Origin: Lachnospiraceae bacterium
GTDB lineage: Bacteria; Bacillota; Clostridia; Lachnospirales; Lachnospiraceae
Direction: 5' to 3'
Assembly: GCA_902362715.1 (NCBI GenBank)
Contig: CABIXN010000009.1
Coordinates: 35,670-99,669 of the forward strand
DNA: 64,000 nucleotides
Below are positions 25,965 through 35,288 of the stretch, in pieces. Each line of letters begins with the position of its first letter. Within the stretch, counting starts at the first letter, position 1. The notes under the pieces were generated by a model. The model was not told the origin of the DNA. It saw nothing but the letters and a program-made list of their open reading frames with translations, and did no database searches. The translations under genes were made by a program, and so were the position numbers.

Positions 25965-26971
25965 GACACTGCTTCTCCGGAGGACACCTCTTCTTTCATT
26001 TCTTTCTGATATTCTTTCCAGTCAAAAACCGCTTCCACAGACGCAATTCCAACCTGAATCATATCATCATCCGGCTCCTTTGTAGTCAGCCCCTGCATCC
26101 ACATCCCGGGTTTACTCAAGAAATTAATAAAAGCATTATCATATCTGCCGGCAAGCCGGAGTATTTCATAAGAAAGTCCTGCAATTACCGGTACCAAAAG
26201 AAGCCGGATCACCAGCCTCATAGTATGTGAATCCACACGGATAAACAAAAACAAAATAATACTGATTACAACAACAAACATCAGAAAACTTGTTCCGCAG
26301 CGTTTATGTTCCTTGGAGCTTTTTCTGACATTCTCCACATTGAGTTCCAGGCCATGCTCAATGCAGTTGATACACTTATGCTCTGCACCATGGTACATAA
26401 AAACCCGCTGAATCTCTTTCATTCTTGAAATCAGAAGAATATATGCCACAAAAATCACAAGTCTGATAATGCCCTCAAAGACCGCTACCGCTGTCTGTGA
26501 CGCAACAGCACGGTTAAACAGCATAGACAGGTAATACGGCAGTATCATAAAAACCGCTACTGCAATCACTACCGATACAATCACTACCCCTGTCATCATG
26601 GCCTTTTCCTTTGTATTCTGCTGTTTCTGATCTGTTTTCAGCAGATCTTCCGGATTGGTTACAGCCTCCCCTTTTTCTTTTATCTCTTTTGTCCTGCCCT
26701 TCTTCTTGTCTTCCGGCTCTTCCTCCTCTTCAAAAAAAGATGCCGAATACATAAGTGTGGACATTCCTAAAACAAGAGAATCAATAAAGCTGATGATACC
26801 GCGTACCATAGGTATCTTCTTCCAGACGGAGTCTCCTCCGATTCCCTTGTACTGTTTCACTGCCACTTCAATTTCCTGATCAGGCTTTCTGACTGCAACC
26901 GCATACTGATCGCCATTGCGCATCATTACGCCTTCCATTACTGCCTGACCACCGATTCCGGAGTATTTCAT
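25961..26971 (-). CDS. DUF1385 membrane protein (YqhQ-like)
   Basis: A 336-residue protein starting GIGGQAVMEGVMMRNGD, the family signature. It has a charged, Glu/Lys-rich loop (about residues 80-118) and several transmembrane segments (about 125-145, 160-180, 220-245, 250-270), with FMYHGAEHKCINC and KEHKRCGTSFL in between. The conserved His and Cys suggest metal binding, but the function is unknown. It overlaps prmC by 4 nt, a usual clostridial arrangement. Confidence 0.93.
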   Translation of the reverse strand: MKYSGIGGQAVMEGVMMRNGDQYAVAVRKPDQEIEVAVKQYKGIGGDSVWKKIPMVRGIISFIDSLVLGMSTLMYSASFFEEEEEPEDKKKGRTKEIKEKGEAVTNPEDLLKTDQKQQNTKEKAMMTGVVIVSVVIAVAVFMILPYYLSMLFNRAVASQTAVAVFEGIIRLVIFVAYILLISRMKEIQRVFMYHGAEHKCINCIEHGLELNVENVRKSSKEHKRCGTSFLMFVVVISIILFLFIRVDSHTMRLVIRLLLVPVIAGLSYEILRLAGRYDNAFINFLSKPGMWMQGLTTKEPDDDMIQVGIASVEAVFDWKEYQKEMKEEVSSGEAVS

Positions 26972-26989
26972 ATTCTCCTCCTACTTATA

Positions 26990-27029
26990 TTAAAATAGGT
27001 TGAGATTTTGCAACCTCAACCTTATTTTT
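26990..27029 (-). terminator. Terminator/attenuator between rpmE and the DUF1385 gene
   Basis: Arms AGGTTGAG (26997-27004) and CTCAACCT (27015-27022), followed on the minus strand by ATTTTA. The U-tract is short, so partial read-through into the DUF1385-prmC-prfA genes is likely. Confidence 0.6.
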
Positions 27030-27042
27030 GAAATATCTGCTA

Positions 27043-27243
27043 TTATTTTAAGCCGTATTTTCTGTTGAACTTATCAATACGTCCACGAGCCTGAGCTGCT
27101 TTCTGCTGTCCTGTATAGAATGGATGGCATTTAGAACAGATTTCAACGTGGATATCCTGCTTTGTAGAACCTGTTACGAAAGTGTTTCCGCAGTTGCAGG
27201 TTACAGTTGCCTGATAATAGTCTGGATGTATTCCTTCTCTCAT
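27043..27243 (-). CDS. rpmE: 50S ribosomal protein L31 (zinc-binding type)
   Basis: A 66-residue protein with the four zinc ligands of the C+ form of L31: two in TCNCGNTF and two in [11 protein letters not shown]. This form is replaced by a zinc-free paralogue when zinc is scarce in many bacteria. The ATG at 27243 with GAGAGGTG is preferred over a GTG 9 bp upstream. It has its own promoter and a 5' leader of about 100 nt. Confidence 0.97.
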   Translation of the reverse strand: MREGIHPDYYQATVTCNCGNTFVTGSTKQDIHVEICSKCHPFYTGQQKAAQARGRIDKFNRKYGLK

Positions 27244-27352
27244 TATTTTCACCTCTCATACCAAATTTCTTTGTTTTCCCGCACTATTATATGCCTCTTA
27301 GAAACAATAAACTTGTTTGTTTTATCAGCTTGTTCTGATAAACAGCTTTGAT

Positions 27353-27381
27353 ATTGTAGCACAGGAATGAAAAATATGCAA
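27353..27381 (-). promoter_or_regulatory. Promoter of rpmE
   Basis: Minus-strand -35 TTGCAT (27376-27381) and -10 TACAAT (27353-27358), 17-bp spacing. A hairpin (TTTATCAG/CTGATAAA, about 27319-27343) lies in the leader just after the start of transcription and could be a regulatory or terminator-like element. Confidence 0.7.
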
Positions 27382-27399
27382 TAGTTTTAGGAAAATCTA

Positions 27400-28800
27400 T
27401 TAAAAGAGTTTTCTCTTCTTCACCATCTGGACAAATTCCCGGTTGTTTTTCGTATGAAGGAACATCTGAAGAATATTTTCAACCGCTTCATCGCCTTTCA
27501 TGCCATTTAATGCTTTGCGCATAATATAAACAGCTTCCTGCTCTTCTCTGTCAAGGAGCAGATCTTCTCTCCTGGTTCCGGATTTCGGAATATCAATGGC
27601 AGGAAAAACCCGTTTTTCAGACAATTTCCGGTCCAGCACCAGCTCCATATTTCCGGTTCCTTTAAACTCTTCGTATACAACATCATCCATTTTACTTCCG
27701 GTTTCCACTAAAGCGGTAGCCAGAATCGTAAGGCTTCCGCCCTCCCGCATATTTCTGGCCGCACCAAAAAACCGCTTCGGCATATGCAGCGCTCCCGGGT
27801 CAAGTCCTCCAGAAAGGGTCCGTCCGCTGGGGGGGACTACAAGATTATAAGCTCTGGCAAGTCTTGTAATGCTGTCTAATAAAATAATAACATCTTTTTT
27901 GTGTTCTACCAGACGCTTCGCCCGCTCGATTACCATCTCTGATACCCTTTTGTGGTGTTCCGGAAGTTCGTCAAAAGTAGAATAAATAACCTCCGTATTA
28001 TCCCCTTCAATAGCTTCCTTAATATCGGTAACCTCCTCCGGACGCTCATCAATGAGAAGGATAATCAGATGCATCTCCGGATTATTCTTTTTAATTGCCT
28101 TTGCCACATCCTTAAGCAGCGTTGTTTTACCAGCTTTTGGAGGGGCCACAATCATTCCCCTCTGTCCCTTTCCCACAGGTGAGATCAAATCCACAATCCT
28201 CATAGATACTCCGCTTGTATAAGTCTCAAGCCGCAGCCTCTCATTTGGAAAAATAGGAGTAAGATCTTCAAAGGCTTTTCGTCTGGCAGCCTCCGCCGGA
28301 TGCATCCCATTAATAGAAGAAATAAAAAGCAGGGCGCTGAATTTTTCCTGCTGTTGTTTCACCGTTGTATTTCCGCTGACAATATCGCCGGTTTTTAAGT
28401 TAAACTTGCGGATCTGGGAGGGAGATACATAGACATCATTTTCTCCCGGAAGATAATTTTCGCACCGGATAAATCCATAACCATCCGGCATCACTTCTAG
28501 AATACCGTTAGCGGTCACACCACTGTCTAAAACAGTTTCATCTGGTCTTTTGTCATCGGGTCTTTTCTCATTTCTTTTATTATTATGAAACTCTGCAGGT
28601 TTTCTGGCTGCCGCTGTCTCTTCCTCTTCTGCCGCTGTCTGAACCTCCGGCTGTTTTTCCTTTGCCGAAGACTTTTCATCCTCTGCTAACATCACCTCTA
28701 TCAGCTCATGTTTCTTTAAAGCTGAAATCTTTTTTAATCCTCTGGCTTTTGCAAGTTCCCGCAAAACTGCCAGAGATAAACTCTCATACTTTTCTCTCAT
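27400..28800 (-). CDS. rho: Transcription termination factor Rho
   Basis: A 466-residue protein: N-terminal Rho_N helices, an Asp/Glu/Lys-rich insertion (about residues 45-90) common in Clostridia, the cold-shock-like RNA-binding domain ([14 protein letters not shown]), and the RecA-type motor with Walker [11 protein letters not shown], Walker [18 protein letters not shown] and the Q-loop/R-loop region [15 protein letters not shown]. It is an ATP-driven hexameric RNA translocase. TAAGGAG precedes the start. Confidence 0.98.
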   Translation of the reverse strand: MREKYESLSLAVLRELAKARGLKKISALKKHELIEVMLAEDEKSSAKEKQPEVQTAAEEEETAAARKPAEFHNNKRNEKRPDDKRPDETVLDSGVTANGILEVMPDGYGFIRCENYLPGENDVYVSPSQIRKFNLKTGDIVSGNTTVKQQQEKFSALLFISSINGMHPAEAARRKAFEDLTPIFPNERLRLETYTSGVSMRIVDLISPVGKGQRGMIVAPPKAGKTTLLKDVAKAIKKNNPEMHLIILLIDERPEEVTDIKEAIEGDNTEVIYSTFDELPEHHKRVSEMVIERAKRLVEHKKDVIILLDSITRLARAYNLVVPPSGRTLSGGLDPGALHMPKRFFGAARNMREGGSLTILATALVETGSKMDDVVYEEFKGTGNMELVLDRKLSEKRVFPAIDIPKSGTRREDLLLDREEQEAVYIMRKALNGMKGDEAVENILQMFLHTKNNREFVQMVKKRKLF

Positions 28801-28883
28801 TTAATTCTCCTTATATCTACTATCTACGGAAAAAATCGTCAGAACTGACTGAAATTTACGGATCTTAATGATTCATATATAAA

Positions 28884-28913
28884 TTTATACGAAAAACATA
28901 TAAATTAGTACAA
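28884..28913 (-). promoter_or_regulatory. Candidate promoter of rho
   Basis: Minus-strand -35 TTGTAC (28908-28913) and -10 TATAAA (28884-28889), 18-bp spacing, in the divergent region between rho and the malic enzyme gene. It leaves a leader of about 75 nt. Confidence 0.5.
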
Positions 28914-28956
28914 TGCATTATACACTATATTTTACCAAATAGGAAGCCCTCTCGCC

Positions 28957-28985
28957 TTGATTTGTTTTTTTTTTAATGATATGAT
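28957..28985 (+). promoter_or_regulatory. Promoter of the malic enzyme operon
   Basis: Plus-strand -35 TTGATT (28957-28962) and -10 TATGAT (28980-28985) with 17-bp spacing and a T-rich spacer. The start codon follows about 38 bp further on, behind AAGGAG. Confidence 0.7.
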
Positions 28986-29023
28986 TATTTTGTTTTAAAA
29001 TAAACCGTAAGGAGAATCATACT

Positions 29024-30175
29024 ATGGATTTAAAAGAAAAAGCCATACAGTTACATAAAGAATGGAACGGAAAGCTAAATACCGTGTCCAAATCCCCTGT
29101 AAAATCAAGGGAAGATCTGTCTATCGCCTATACCCCAGGGGTTGCGGAGCCCTGTAAAATCATAGCCGAACACCCTTCCGAAGCCTACACTTACACCATG
29201 AAAGCAAATACAGTAGCTGTTGTCTCTGACGGAAGTGCCGTTTTAGGACTTGGAAACATCGGACCGTTAGCAGCCATGCCCGTTATGGAAGGAAAATGTG
29301 TATTATTTAAAGAATTTGCAGATGTAAACGCCGTTCCCATTGTTTTAAATACACAGGATCCAGATGAAATCATTCAGACAGTGGCTAACATTGCTCCCAC
29401 CTTCGGAGGAATTAATCTGGAGGATATTTCCGCTCCCCGCTGTTTTGAAATCGAAGAAAAGCTAAAAGAAATGCTTGACATCCCCGTCTTCCACGATGAT
29501 CAGCACGGCACAGCCATTGTAGTGCTGGCAGGAATTATCAACGGACTGAAAGTCACCGGCAAGAAAAAAGAAGACTGCCGCGTTGTTGTTAACGGCGCAG
29601 GGTCTGCAGGGGTTGCAATTACAAGACTTCTTCTCACTTACGGATTTAGACATATTACTATGTGTGATAAAGCCGGCATGATCGGAAAGAATTATCCAGA
29701 TCTGAACTGGATGCAGAAACGCATGACAGAAGTAACCAATCTGGAAGAGCAGACAGGTACGCTTGCAGATGCATTAAAGGGCGCCGATATCTTTGTAGGA
29801 GTTTCCGCTCCGAATATTGTCACCGCAGAAATGGTTTCTTCTATGAATCAGGATGCCATCTTATTTGCCATGGCAAATCCGGTTCCTGAAATCATGCCGG
29901 ATATCGCAAAAGCCGCCGGCGCAAAGGTTGTAGGTACCGGCCGAAGCGACTTTCCAAATCAGGTCAACAATGTAGTTGCATTTCCGGGTATCTTTAAGGG
30001 CGCTTTAGAAGGACATGCCCGTCAGATCACAGAGGAAATGAAACTTGCGGCTGCAGAAGCTATCGCAGGGCTTGTCAGTGAAGAGGAGCTTAATGAAGAT
30101 TTCATTATGCCGGAAGCCTTTGACCCAAGAGTTGCGCAGGTTGTCAGCGAAGCCGTCAAATCACATATCCGATAA
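29024..30175 (+). CDS. NAD(P)-dependent malic enzyme (oxaloacetate-decarboxylating)
   Basis: A 383-residue short-form bacterial malic enzyme: [38 protein letters not shown], the metal-site [14 protein letters not shown], and a Rossmann domain with [12 protein letters not shown]. It converts malate to pyruvate and CO2 with NAD+ or NADP+; the Asp in MCDKAG after the second strand points to NAD. It lacks the long C-terminal phosphotransacetylase domain of MaeB. It begins a plus-strand three-gene run. Confidence 0.96.
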   Translation: MDLKEKAIQLHKEWNGKLNTVSKSPVKSREDLSIAYTPGVAEPCKIIAEHPSEAYTYTMKANTVAVVSDGSAVLGLGNIGPLAAMPVMEGKCVLFKEFADVNAVPIVLNTQDPDEIIQTVANIAPTFGGINLEDISAPRCFEIEEKLKEMLDIPVFHDDQHGTAIVVLAGIINGLKVTGKKKEDCRVVVNGAGSAGVAITRLLLTYGFRHITMCDKAGMIGKNYPDLNWMQKRMTEVTNLEEQTGTLADALKGADIFVGVSAPNIVTAEMVSSMNQDAILFAMANPVPEIMPDIAKAAGAKVVGTGRSDFPNQVNNVVAFPGIFKGALEGHARQITEEMKLAAAEAIAGLVSEEELNEDFIMPEAFDPRVAQVVSEAVKSHIR

Positions 30176-30177
30176 AT

Positions 30178-31104
30178 ATGAAAACATGGAACGATAAACG
30201 CTACTATTCTCTGGACTATTATCTAAAAAATACTTTCGGGGAAAAAGTTTACCGGATTTCCCTAAATGGCGGCATGACCTGTCCAAACCGGGACGGCACC
30301 CTTGGAACCAGAGGATGTATCTTCTGCAGCCGGGGCGGGTCCGGAGACTTTGCAGGCAGTGCCGCTGTTTCTGTCAGGGAGCAGATTGCATCCGGCAGAC
30401 AGCTCCTCTCCGGCAAAACAAACTGCAGGAAATTTATTGCCTATTTTCAGGCCTATACAAATACTTACGCATCTGTTTCCTATCTGAGCCGGATTTTTAG
30501 AGAAGCAATTAAGGAACCAGAGATCGTTGTTTTATCTATTGCCACACGCCCGGACTGCATCACAGATGAGATTTTAGATTTACTGACTGAGTTAAACCGC
30601 ATAAAGCCTGTCTGGATTGAACTGGGCCTTCAGACCATTCATCATCAGACAGCAGAATTTATCCGGCGGAAATTTTCTCTTTCCTGTTATGAGGAATGTG
30701 TACAAAAACTTCGCACAAGAAATCTTGCTGTGATCACTCATGTTATTCTAGGACTGCCGGAAGAAACAAAAGACCAGACGCTTGAAACAGTAAACTACCT
30801 GGCTAAAAGCCCCATCCAGGGAATAAAGCTTCAGCTGCTTCATATTCTGAGAGACACCGATCTGGCTGACGTATATCAGACTTCCCCATTTCCAATTCTG
30901 TCCCTGGAAGAATACTGTGATCTGATTGTTGACTGTATCGAACGCCTCCCGGAACATATTGTCATTCACCGTATAACCGGTGACGGTCCAAGAAACCTTT
31001 TACTAAAACCCTCCTGGAGTCTTGACAAAAAACGGGTCCTTAATACCATTCAAAAACAATTCCGGACCAGAAACAGCTGGCAGGGCAGATTATTTATTAA
31101 ATAA
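30178..31104 (+). CDS. TIGR01212-family radical SAM protein (YhcC-like)
   Basis: A 308-residue protein with the radical SAM cluster cysteines in CPNRDGTLGTRGCIFCS and family motifs SLNGGMTCPNRDG, FQAYTNTYA, ELGLQTIH and LQLLHILRDT. The substrate is unknown; a role in RNA or redox metabolism has been suggested for relatives. It starts 2 bp after the malic enzyme stop and no clear ribosome binding site is visible, so translation is probably coupled. Confidence 0.92.
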   Translation: MKTWNDKRYYSLDYYLKNTFGEKVYRISLNGGMTCPNRDGTLGTRGCIFCSRGGSGDFAGSAAVSVREQIASGRQLLSGKTNCRKFIAYFQAYTNTYASVSYLSRIFREAIKEPEIVVLSIATRPDCITDEILDLLTELNRIKPVWIELGLQTIHHQTAEFIRRKFSLSCYEECVQKLRTRNLAVITHVILGLPEETKDQTLETVNYLAKSPIQGIKLQLLHILRDTDLADVYQTSPFPILSLEEYCDLIVDCIERLPEHIVIHRITGDGPRNLLLKPSWSLDKKRVLNTIQKQFRTRNSWQGRLFIK

Positions 31105-31115
31105 GGAGTATTTTT

Positions 31116-31631
31116 ATGTCAGAACCTCTTACCTTATATCGACTGATTATTTTATTTATGCTGAATAAAGTAGACTTTCCGCTGACAAATACCCAGATCA
31201 CCAATTTCATTCTGGAAAATGACTATACAGACTACTTTACCGTTCAGCAGACATTTTCTGATTTAGCGGATTCCGGACTTATTACGGCAGAGTCCACACA
31301 CAACAACACCAGATACCATATTACCGCTGAAGGACAGCAGGTACTGAAATTTTTCAGCGGCAAAATATCAGAAGCCATCAAAGATGATATTATTACTTAT
31401 CTGAGAAACAATAAATGGAATCTAAAAAATGAAACATCCATTTTTGCGGATTATTACCGAACAACGGACAGTGCATATGCTGTCCGCTGTCAGATGAAAG
31501 ACGGAGAAAAATCCCTGATTGATCTGACACTGACTGTCAGCTCCAAAGAACAGGCATCTGCTGTCTGTAAAAACTGGCAGGAACAAAATGACCGCATTTA
31601 CAGCCTGCTGATGGATGAACTGATTAAATAA
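31116..31631 (+). CDS. DUF4364 protein (winged-helix-like)
   Basis: A 171-residue protein. The N-terminal half (LYRLIILFMLNKVDFPLTN, then ITNFILENDYTDYF, then LADSGLITAES, then RYHITAEGQQVL) reads as a winged helix-turn-helix; the C-terminal half is a mixed alpha/beta domain typical of DUF4364. It may be a transcriptional regulator but has no known ligand. TAAGGAG precedes the ATG, 11 bp after the radical SAM gene. The terminator at 31630-31682 follows at once. Confidence 0.88.
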   Translation: MSEPLTLYRLIILFMLNKVDFPLTNTQITNFILENDYTDYFTVQQTFSDLADSGLITAESTHNNTRYHITAEGQQVLKFFSGKISEAIKDDIITYLRNNKWNLKNETSIFADYYRTTDSAYAVRCQMKDGEKSLIDLTLTVSSKEQASAVCKNWQEQNDRIYSLLMDELIK

Positions 31632-31682
31632 AAAGGTATACAGCCATGCAGTTTCCACACTGCAGGCTGTATACCTTTTTTC
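31630..31682. terminator. Strong bidirectional terminator
   Basis: Stem AAAAAGGTATACAGCC / GGCTGTATACCTTTTT with an inner GCAGT/ACTGC stem. It serves the plus-strand DUF4364 gene and the convergent flavin reductase gene. Confidence 0.9.
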
Positions 31683-31691
31683 CAAAAAATC

Positions 31692-32345
31692 TTATACTGT
31701 TTTGTTTTTCCCGCTCTTTTTCTTATTCTCTGTAGTTTTTACTGCTTTGGCAGGATTCCTATGCTGTTCCTTTTTTTGAGTTTTCTTTTTTCTGACACTG
31801 AACCCAAAGGTTCCCAGACTTTTTCCAAGCTCCAGATAGGAGCCATGGGAATAAACCGCCAGGCCTGATTTATTCAGATGGAACTTTCCTCTCTCATCCA
31901 GCAGGCTTTCATCAATTCCTACCGACACCACCTCTGCCAGAAACATATCATGACTTCCAAGCTTTTTAATTTCCGTTACCCGGCACTCAATATTTACAGG
32001 GCTTTCCATAATTCCGGGAGCGGCAACTTTTTCAGACACAGAAGGGGTCAGTTTCATATCCTGAAACTTATCCGTATCTCTTCCGGATTTTACTCCACAG
32101 TAATCTGCCGCTCGAATCAATTCCTTTGTGGTGAGATTAATTACAAACTCTTTCGTCTCCCGGATTATTTCATAGGAATAACGCTCAGGGCGCACGGAAA
32201 TGGACACCATAGCCGGGGAAGAACAAATAGTTCCGGCCCATGCAATGGTTATAATATTAGGCTTCTCTCCGGGCCTTTGACAGCTGACCATAACTGCCGG
32301 AACCGGATACAGCATATTGCCGGGCTTCCAAAACTGCTTTTTCAT
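31692..32345 (-). CDS. Flavin reductase-like FMN-binding protein
   Basis: A 217-residue protein with the split-barrel FMN-binding fold (YPVPAVMVSCQRPGEKPNIITIAWAGTICSSPAMVSISVRP region, then EFVINLTTKEL, then GVKSGRDTDKF). Such proteins reduce or carry FMN in clostridia. A Lys-rich C-terminal tail (about residues 185-217: KKKTQKKEQHR...KKKSGKNKTV) extends beyond the fold and may bind nucleic acid or be disordered. AAAGGAA precedes the ATG, and the pyrophosphatase gene ends 34 bp upstream. Confidence 0.9.
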   Translation of the reverse strand: MKKQFWKPGNMLYPVPAVMVSCQRPGEKPNIITIAWAGTICSSPAMVSISVRPERYSYEIIRETKEFVINLTTKELIRAADYCGVKSGRDTDKFQDMKLTPSVSEKVAAPGIMESPVNIECRVTEIKKLGSHDMFLAEVVSVGIDESLLDERGKFHLNKSGLAVYSHGSYLELGKSLGTFGFSVRKKKTQKKEQHRNPAKAVKTTENKKKSGKNKTV

Positions 32346-32379
32346 ACTGAATAGATTCCTTTCTTCTGCCTGCTGACTG

Positions 32380-34038
32380 CTACTGCTCCTGCAGAGCAGA
32401 CATAAACATTGGGATCAGCTGCTTCTTCCTGGATACAACGCCTCTTAACAGGTAATATCCCTGTTCCTCATGCACATGATAAGCCCGGAAAATCAGATCA
32501 GATGCCCCTTCTCCTGCGCAGATCATATACGTATTCTCTTCCAGAATATTCGTCAGCATAATAAATACCATGTCGATCTTCCGCTCATTCATTGCCTGTG
32601 TCAGGTACGGCAGCAGTTTATCCCGGACCTGATTCAGCTCTTCCTGGCTCATGGCGCTGATCTGTCCCACGCCAAAATCTGCTCCATTCAAACAGAATGC
32701 TTTAAAGTCCTGATAAAAAATCTCTTCCGCCGATTTAGAGGCAAAATCACTACCGGCCTGAAACATCGCCTTTGCATACTCCTCTGTTTTGATTCCCGCA
32801 ATCTTTGCCAGCTCCTCCGACGCCATTTTATCAATGGCTGTGCAGGTGGGTGAGCGGTACATCAGGGTGTCTGAAAGAATAGCAGAGCACAAAAGACCTG
32901 CGATTTCCTTTTCAATTTTAATGCCTTTCTCCTGATACATCTGATACACAATGGTAGCGGTACATCCAAGAGGCTGGTTTCTAAAAAACACCGGCGCCAT
33001 AGTCTCAAGACTTCCCAGACGATGGTGGTCGATAATTTCCAGAATTTCTGCACCGTCTATATTATCCACTGCCTGAGATTTTTCGTTGTGGTCCACCAGT
33101 ATCAGCTGTTTTTTCTTCATATTCAGCAGATTTCGTCTTGAAATCATCCCCACGTATCTGCCTTTCTCATCCAGCACCGGAAAATCACGATGCTTTTCTT
33201 TCAGCATCGTTTCCTTTACATCGTCAATATAATCTTCACGCTCAAAGGTAATCAGCTGATCTCTCCGCATAAAAAACTTAATGGGAATGCTCTGGTTGAT
33301 TAAACGGGCCGCGGTGTAGGTATCATAGGGGGTGCTGATCAGAACACAGTCCCTCTCCTCCGCCAGCTTCTGTATCGTCCTGGTTATCTTAGACCCGGAG
33401 CAGACAATTACACAGCTTGCGTTCATTTCCAGGGCGCACAGCTGGGACTCATAACGGTTTCCCAGAATAACCAGATCATTATCTTCGATGTATTCTTCCA
33501 TCATATCGGGATTTGCCGCCGCAACCATAACCTTTCCATCCTGAAAATACGCATGTTCATTTCCCACAAGGATAGTCCCTTCCAGGGTTTCAATAATATT
33601 TTTATACTGTGTTTTGGCTCTGGATAACACCTTATTGTCATAAATATCCATGTAAGATGTGGCAATATCCCCGGTGGTAATCAGCCCTTCTAGATGACCG
33701 TGTTCATTGGTAACCGGAAGGGTTGCCACCCGCAGCTGTTTCATCATCTCCCATGCTTTTTTCATGGATATTTTGCTTCGGATTCCTTCTGTTTTCCGAA
33801 TCTCTATATCCTTTACCTGTGCTCCTGCATCCACAATCAGCTTCGGGGCCTTTACATGGAAATGCTTTAACACATACTTCGTTTCTTCGTTTAATTCACC
33901 GGCACGCTTCGCTTCATAAACAATGCCCTCTTCTGCCGTTTTATTTTTCAAATCCGCATATGCAACTGCTGCACAAATGGAATCTGTATCCGGGTTTTTA
34001 TGTCCTACCACCCAGACCTTCTTTGATTTTCCTGGCAT
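32380..34038 (-). CDS. Manganese-dependent inorganic pyrophosphatase with CBS and DRTGG domains
   Basis: A 552-residue family II pyrophosphatase. The DHH domain begins GHKNPDTDSICAA and, after a long insertion, continues VDHNEKSQ and IIDHHRLGS; a DHHA2 domain ends the protein. The insertion carries CBS1, a DRTGG domain and CBS2 (about residues 70-310). In known CBS-pyrophosphatases the insert binds AMP/ADP (inhibitory) and diadenosine polyphosphates (activating). It hydrolyses PPi to phosphate in the cytoplasm. The start at 34038 follows GGGAGTTG; a longer frame to 34131 lacks support. Confidence 0.93.
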   Translation of the reverse strand: MPGKSKKVWVVGHKNPDTDSICAAVAYADLKNKTAEEGIVYEAKRAGELNEETKYVLKHFHVKAPKLIVDAGAQVKDIEIRKTEGIRSKISMKKAWEMMKQLRVATLPVTNEHGHLEGLITTGDIATSYMDIYDNKVLSRAKTQYKNIIETLEGTILVGNEHAYFQDGKVMVAAANPDMMEEYIEDNDLVILGNRYESQLCALEMNASCVIVCSGSKITRTIQKLAEERDCVLISTPYDTYTAARLINQSIPIKFFMRRDQLITFEREDYIDDVKETMLKEKHRDFPVLDEKGRYVGMISRRNLLNMKKKQLILVDHNEKSQAVDNIDGAEILEIIDHHRLGSLETMAPVFFRNQPLGCTATIVYQMYQEKGIKIEKEIAGLLCSAILSDTLMYRSPTCTAIDKMASEELAKIAGIKTEEYAKAMFQAGSDFASKSAEEIFYQDFKAFCLNGADFGVGQISAMSQEELNQVRDKLLPYLTQAMNERKIDMVFIMLTNILEENTYMICAGEGASDLIFRAYHVHEEQGYYLLRGVVSRKKQLIPMFMSALQEQ

Positions 34039-34135
34039 AATTTCAACTCCCTGATTATTGTTTTCTATTCCCGCACCGGACATGGCCGCTGCGGCACTCT
34101 TTATTTTTACGCGAATGTACATCCTGCGCAAAGGG

Positions 34136-34176
34136 TTTTATACAATCAGGCAGCAAACTTTTCTGATTGTATAAAA
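34136..34176. repeat. Perfect 13-bp inverted repeat upstream of the pyrophosphatase gene
   Basis: TTTTATACAATCA (34136-34148) / TGATTGTATAAAA (34164-34176) with a 15-nt centre. It may be an operator: the minus-strand arm contains TATAAA, a possible -10. It lies right after the terminator of the coiled-coil gene. Confidence 0.6.
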
Positions 34177-34205
34177 AACTGTTCAGGATAATCACCTGAA
34201 CAGTC
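34171..34205 (-). terminator. Terminator of the coiled-coil gene
   Basis: On the minus strand ACTGTTCAGG / CCTGAACAGT (stem 34195-34204 with 34178-34187) is followed by TTTTTTAT. Confidence 0.85.
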
Positions 34206-34255
34206 TGTCTCTTTCACCGGAACGCAAATCCTGTGTATCACATAGTCCTCTCCTA

Positions 34256-35197
34256 TCAGAAAAATCTGTCCAGCACACCAAACTGGAATAAAAGGAAGAA
34301 TACCAAGAGCACACAGTCTACCAGTCCAAAAATGGCAAGGAACTTTAATCCCCCGAAAGACCGGTTTACCTGCTCTATCCCATCCTCCGATAGCTCTACT
34401 TTGGAAAACTGCTCTTCCTGCGTATCTATCAGATTCTTGATATTCCGATAACATTTCACATCTTCATTATGAATTTTATCATTGATTTCTGTTTTCATCT
34501 TCTCTAGAGACTCTTTTAATTCCTCTACAGAAAGCATTACGGTCTGTGTGTCCTGCGCTGTTTTTGCGAGACTTTCTCCCAGCTGTCCGCTTACTTTCTC
34601 GTCAATTTCACGCAGCTGCTCTGTCAGCTTTTCATCCATCTGGGTAAACTGAGTCTGAACAGTCTCATCTACCTGGTTTAAACGGCTTTCCACTTTATCA
34701 TCTATGGAAGACAGCTGTCTTTGAACTTTTTCGTCCAGAGAAGTCATCTGTCCATCTACTTTATCATTAAGACTTTTTAGGCTTCTGTCCACCCCCTCCT
34801 GAAACTGCTGCATGCCTCCGTCAATTTCATGATCTACTCTCTCTAACTGACTTTGAATATTTCCATCCAGCTGCTGCATTTTCTGGTCCAGAATGTCAAT
34901 CATATTCTGAAGCTGCTGCGCAACTCCTTTGATAAGCCTGTCCGCCTCTTCTCTTCTGGCCCTGAGCACAAAATCCAGTTCCTGAGCTTTATCTTCTCTT
35001 TCATTTACAAGGCTTTCCAGCTCACGCACCTGCTGCTCCTTAGTGCCAAGGAGATTCTGCAGCTGTCTGGCCTTATCCCTGAACTCGTCGATCTGTTTCA
35101 GTAAATAATCTTCCTTCTGCACGCTTTTCGGTTTCCTTTCCCGAACTTCTTCTGTTTTCCCCTGCCTCAGGCTGTCTCTGCCCAAAAACATACTCAT
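34256..35197 (-). CDS. Coiled-coil protein with eleven-residue repeats and a C-terminal membrane anchor
   Basis: A 313-residue protein of unknown function. Residues 25-100 form a normal coiled coil. Residues 110-208 are nine consecutive 11-residue units of the form (L/I/V/M)-D-x-K-V-x-x-Q-L-x-x, for example LDEKVQRQLSS, IDDKVESRLNQ, MDEKLTEQLRE. Hendecads favour straight or right-handed coiled coils. Residues 284-305 are a single hydrophobic segment near the C-terminus (tail anchor). The basic N-terminus (about 1-30) is cytoplasmic or nucleic-acid-facing. AGGAGGAG precedes the ATG. Possible roles are membrane tether, septum or envelope spacer; none is established. Confidence 0.8.
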   Translation of the reverse strand: MSMFLGRDSLRQGKTEEVRERKPKSVQKEDYLLKQIDEFRDKARQLQNLLGTKEQQVRELESLVNEREDKAQELDFVLRARREEADRLIKGVAQQLQNMIDILDQKMQQLDGNIQSQLERVDHEIDGGMQQFQEGVDRSLKSLNDKVDGQMTSLDEKVQRQLSSIDDKVESRLNQVDETVQTQFTQMDEKLTEQLREIDEKVSGQLGESLAKTAQDTQTVMLSVEELKESLEKMKTEINDKIHNEDVKCYRNIKNLIDTQEEQFSKVELSEDGIEQVNRSFGGLKFLAIFGLVDCVLLVFFLLFQFGVLDRFF

Positions 35198-35288
35198 AGG
35201 AGCTCCTCCTCACAGCCTATAGGCCTTCTATGTTTTATACTCTGATATTTTCTATTGTATCATTGCTGTTCCGGTTTGACAATATAAC

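Noticed and set aside
34039..34131. Extended 5' end of the pyrophosphatase gene
   Set aside because: The MPGKSKK start has GGGAGTTG, and the upstream frame lacks family similarity.
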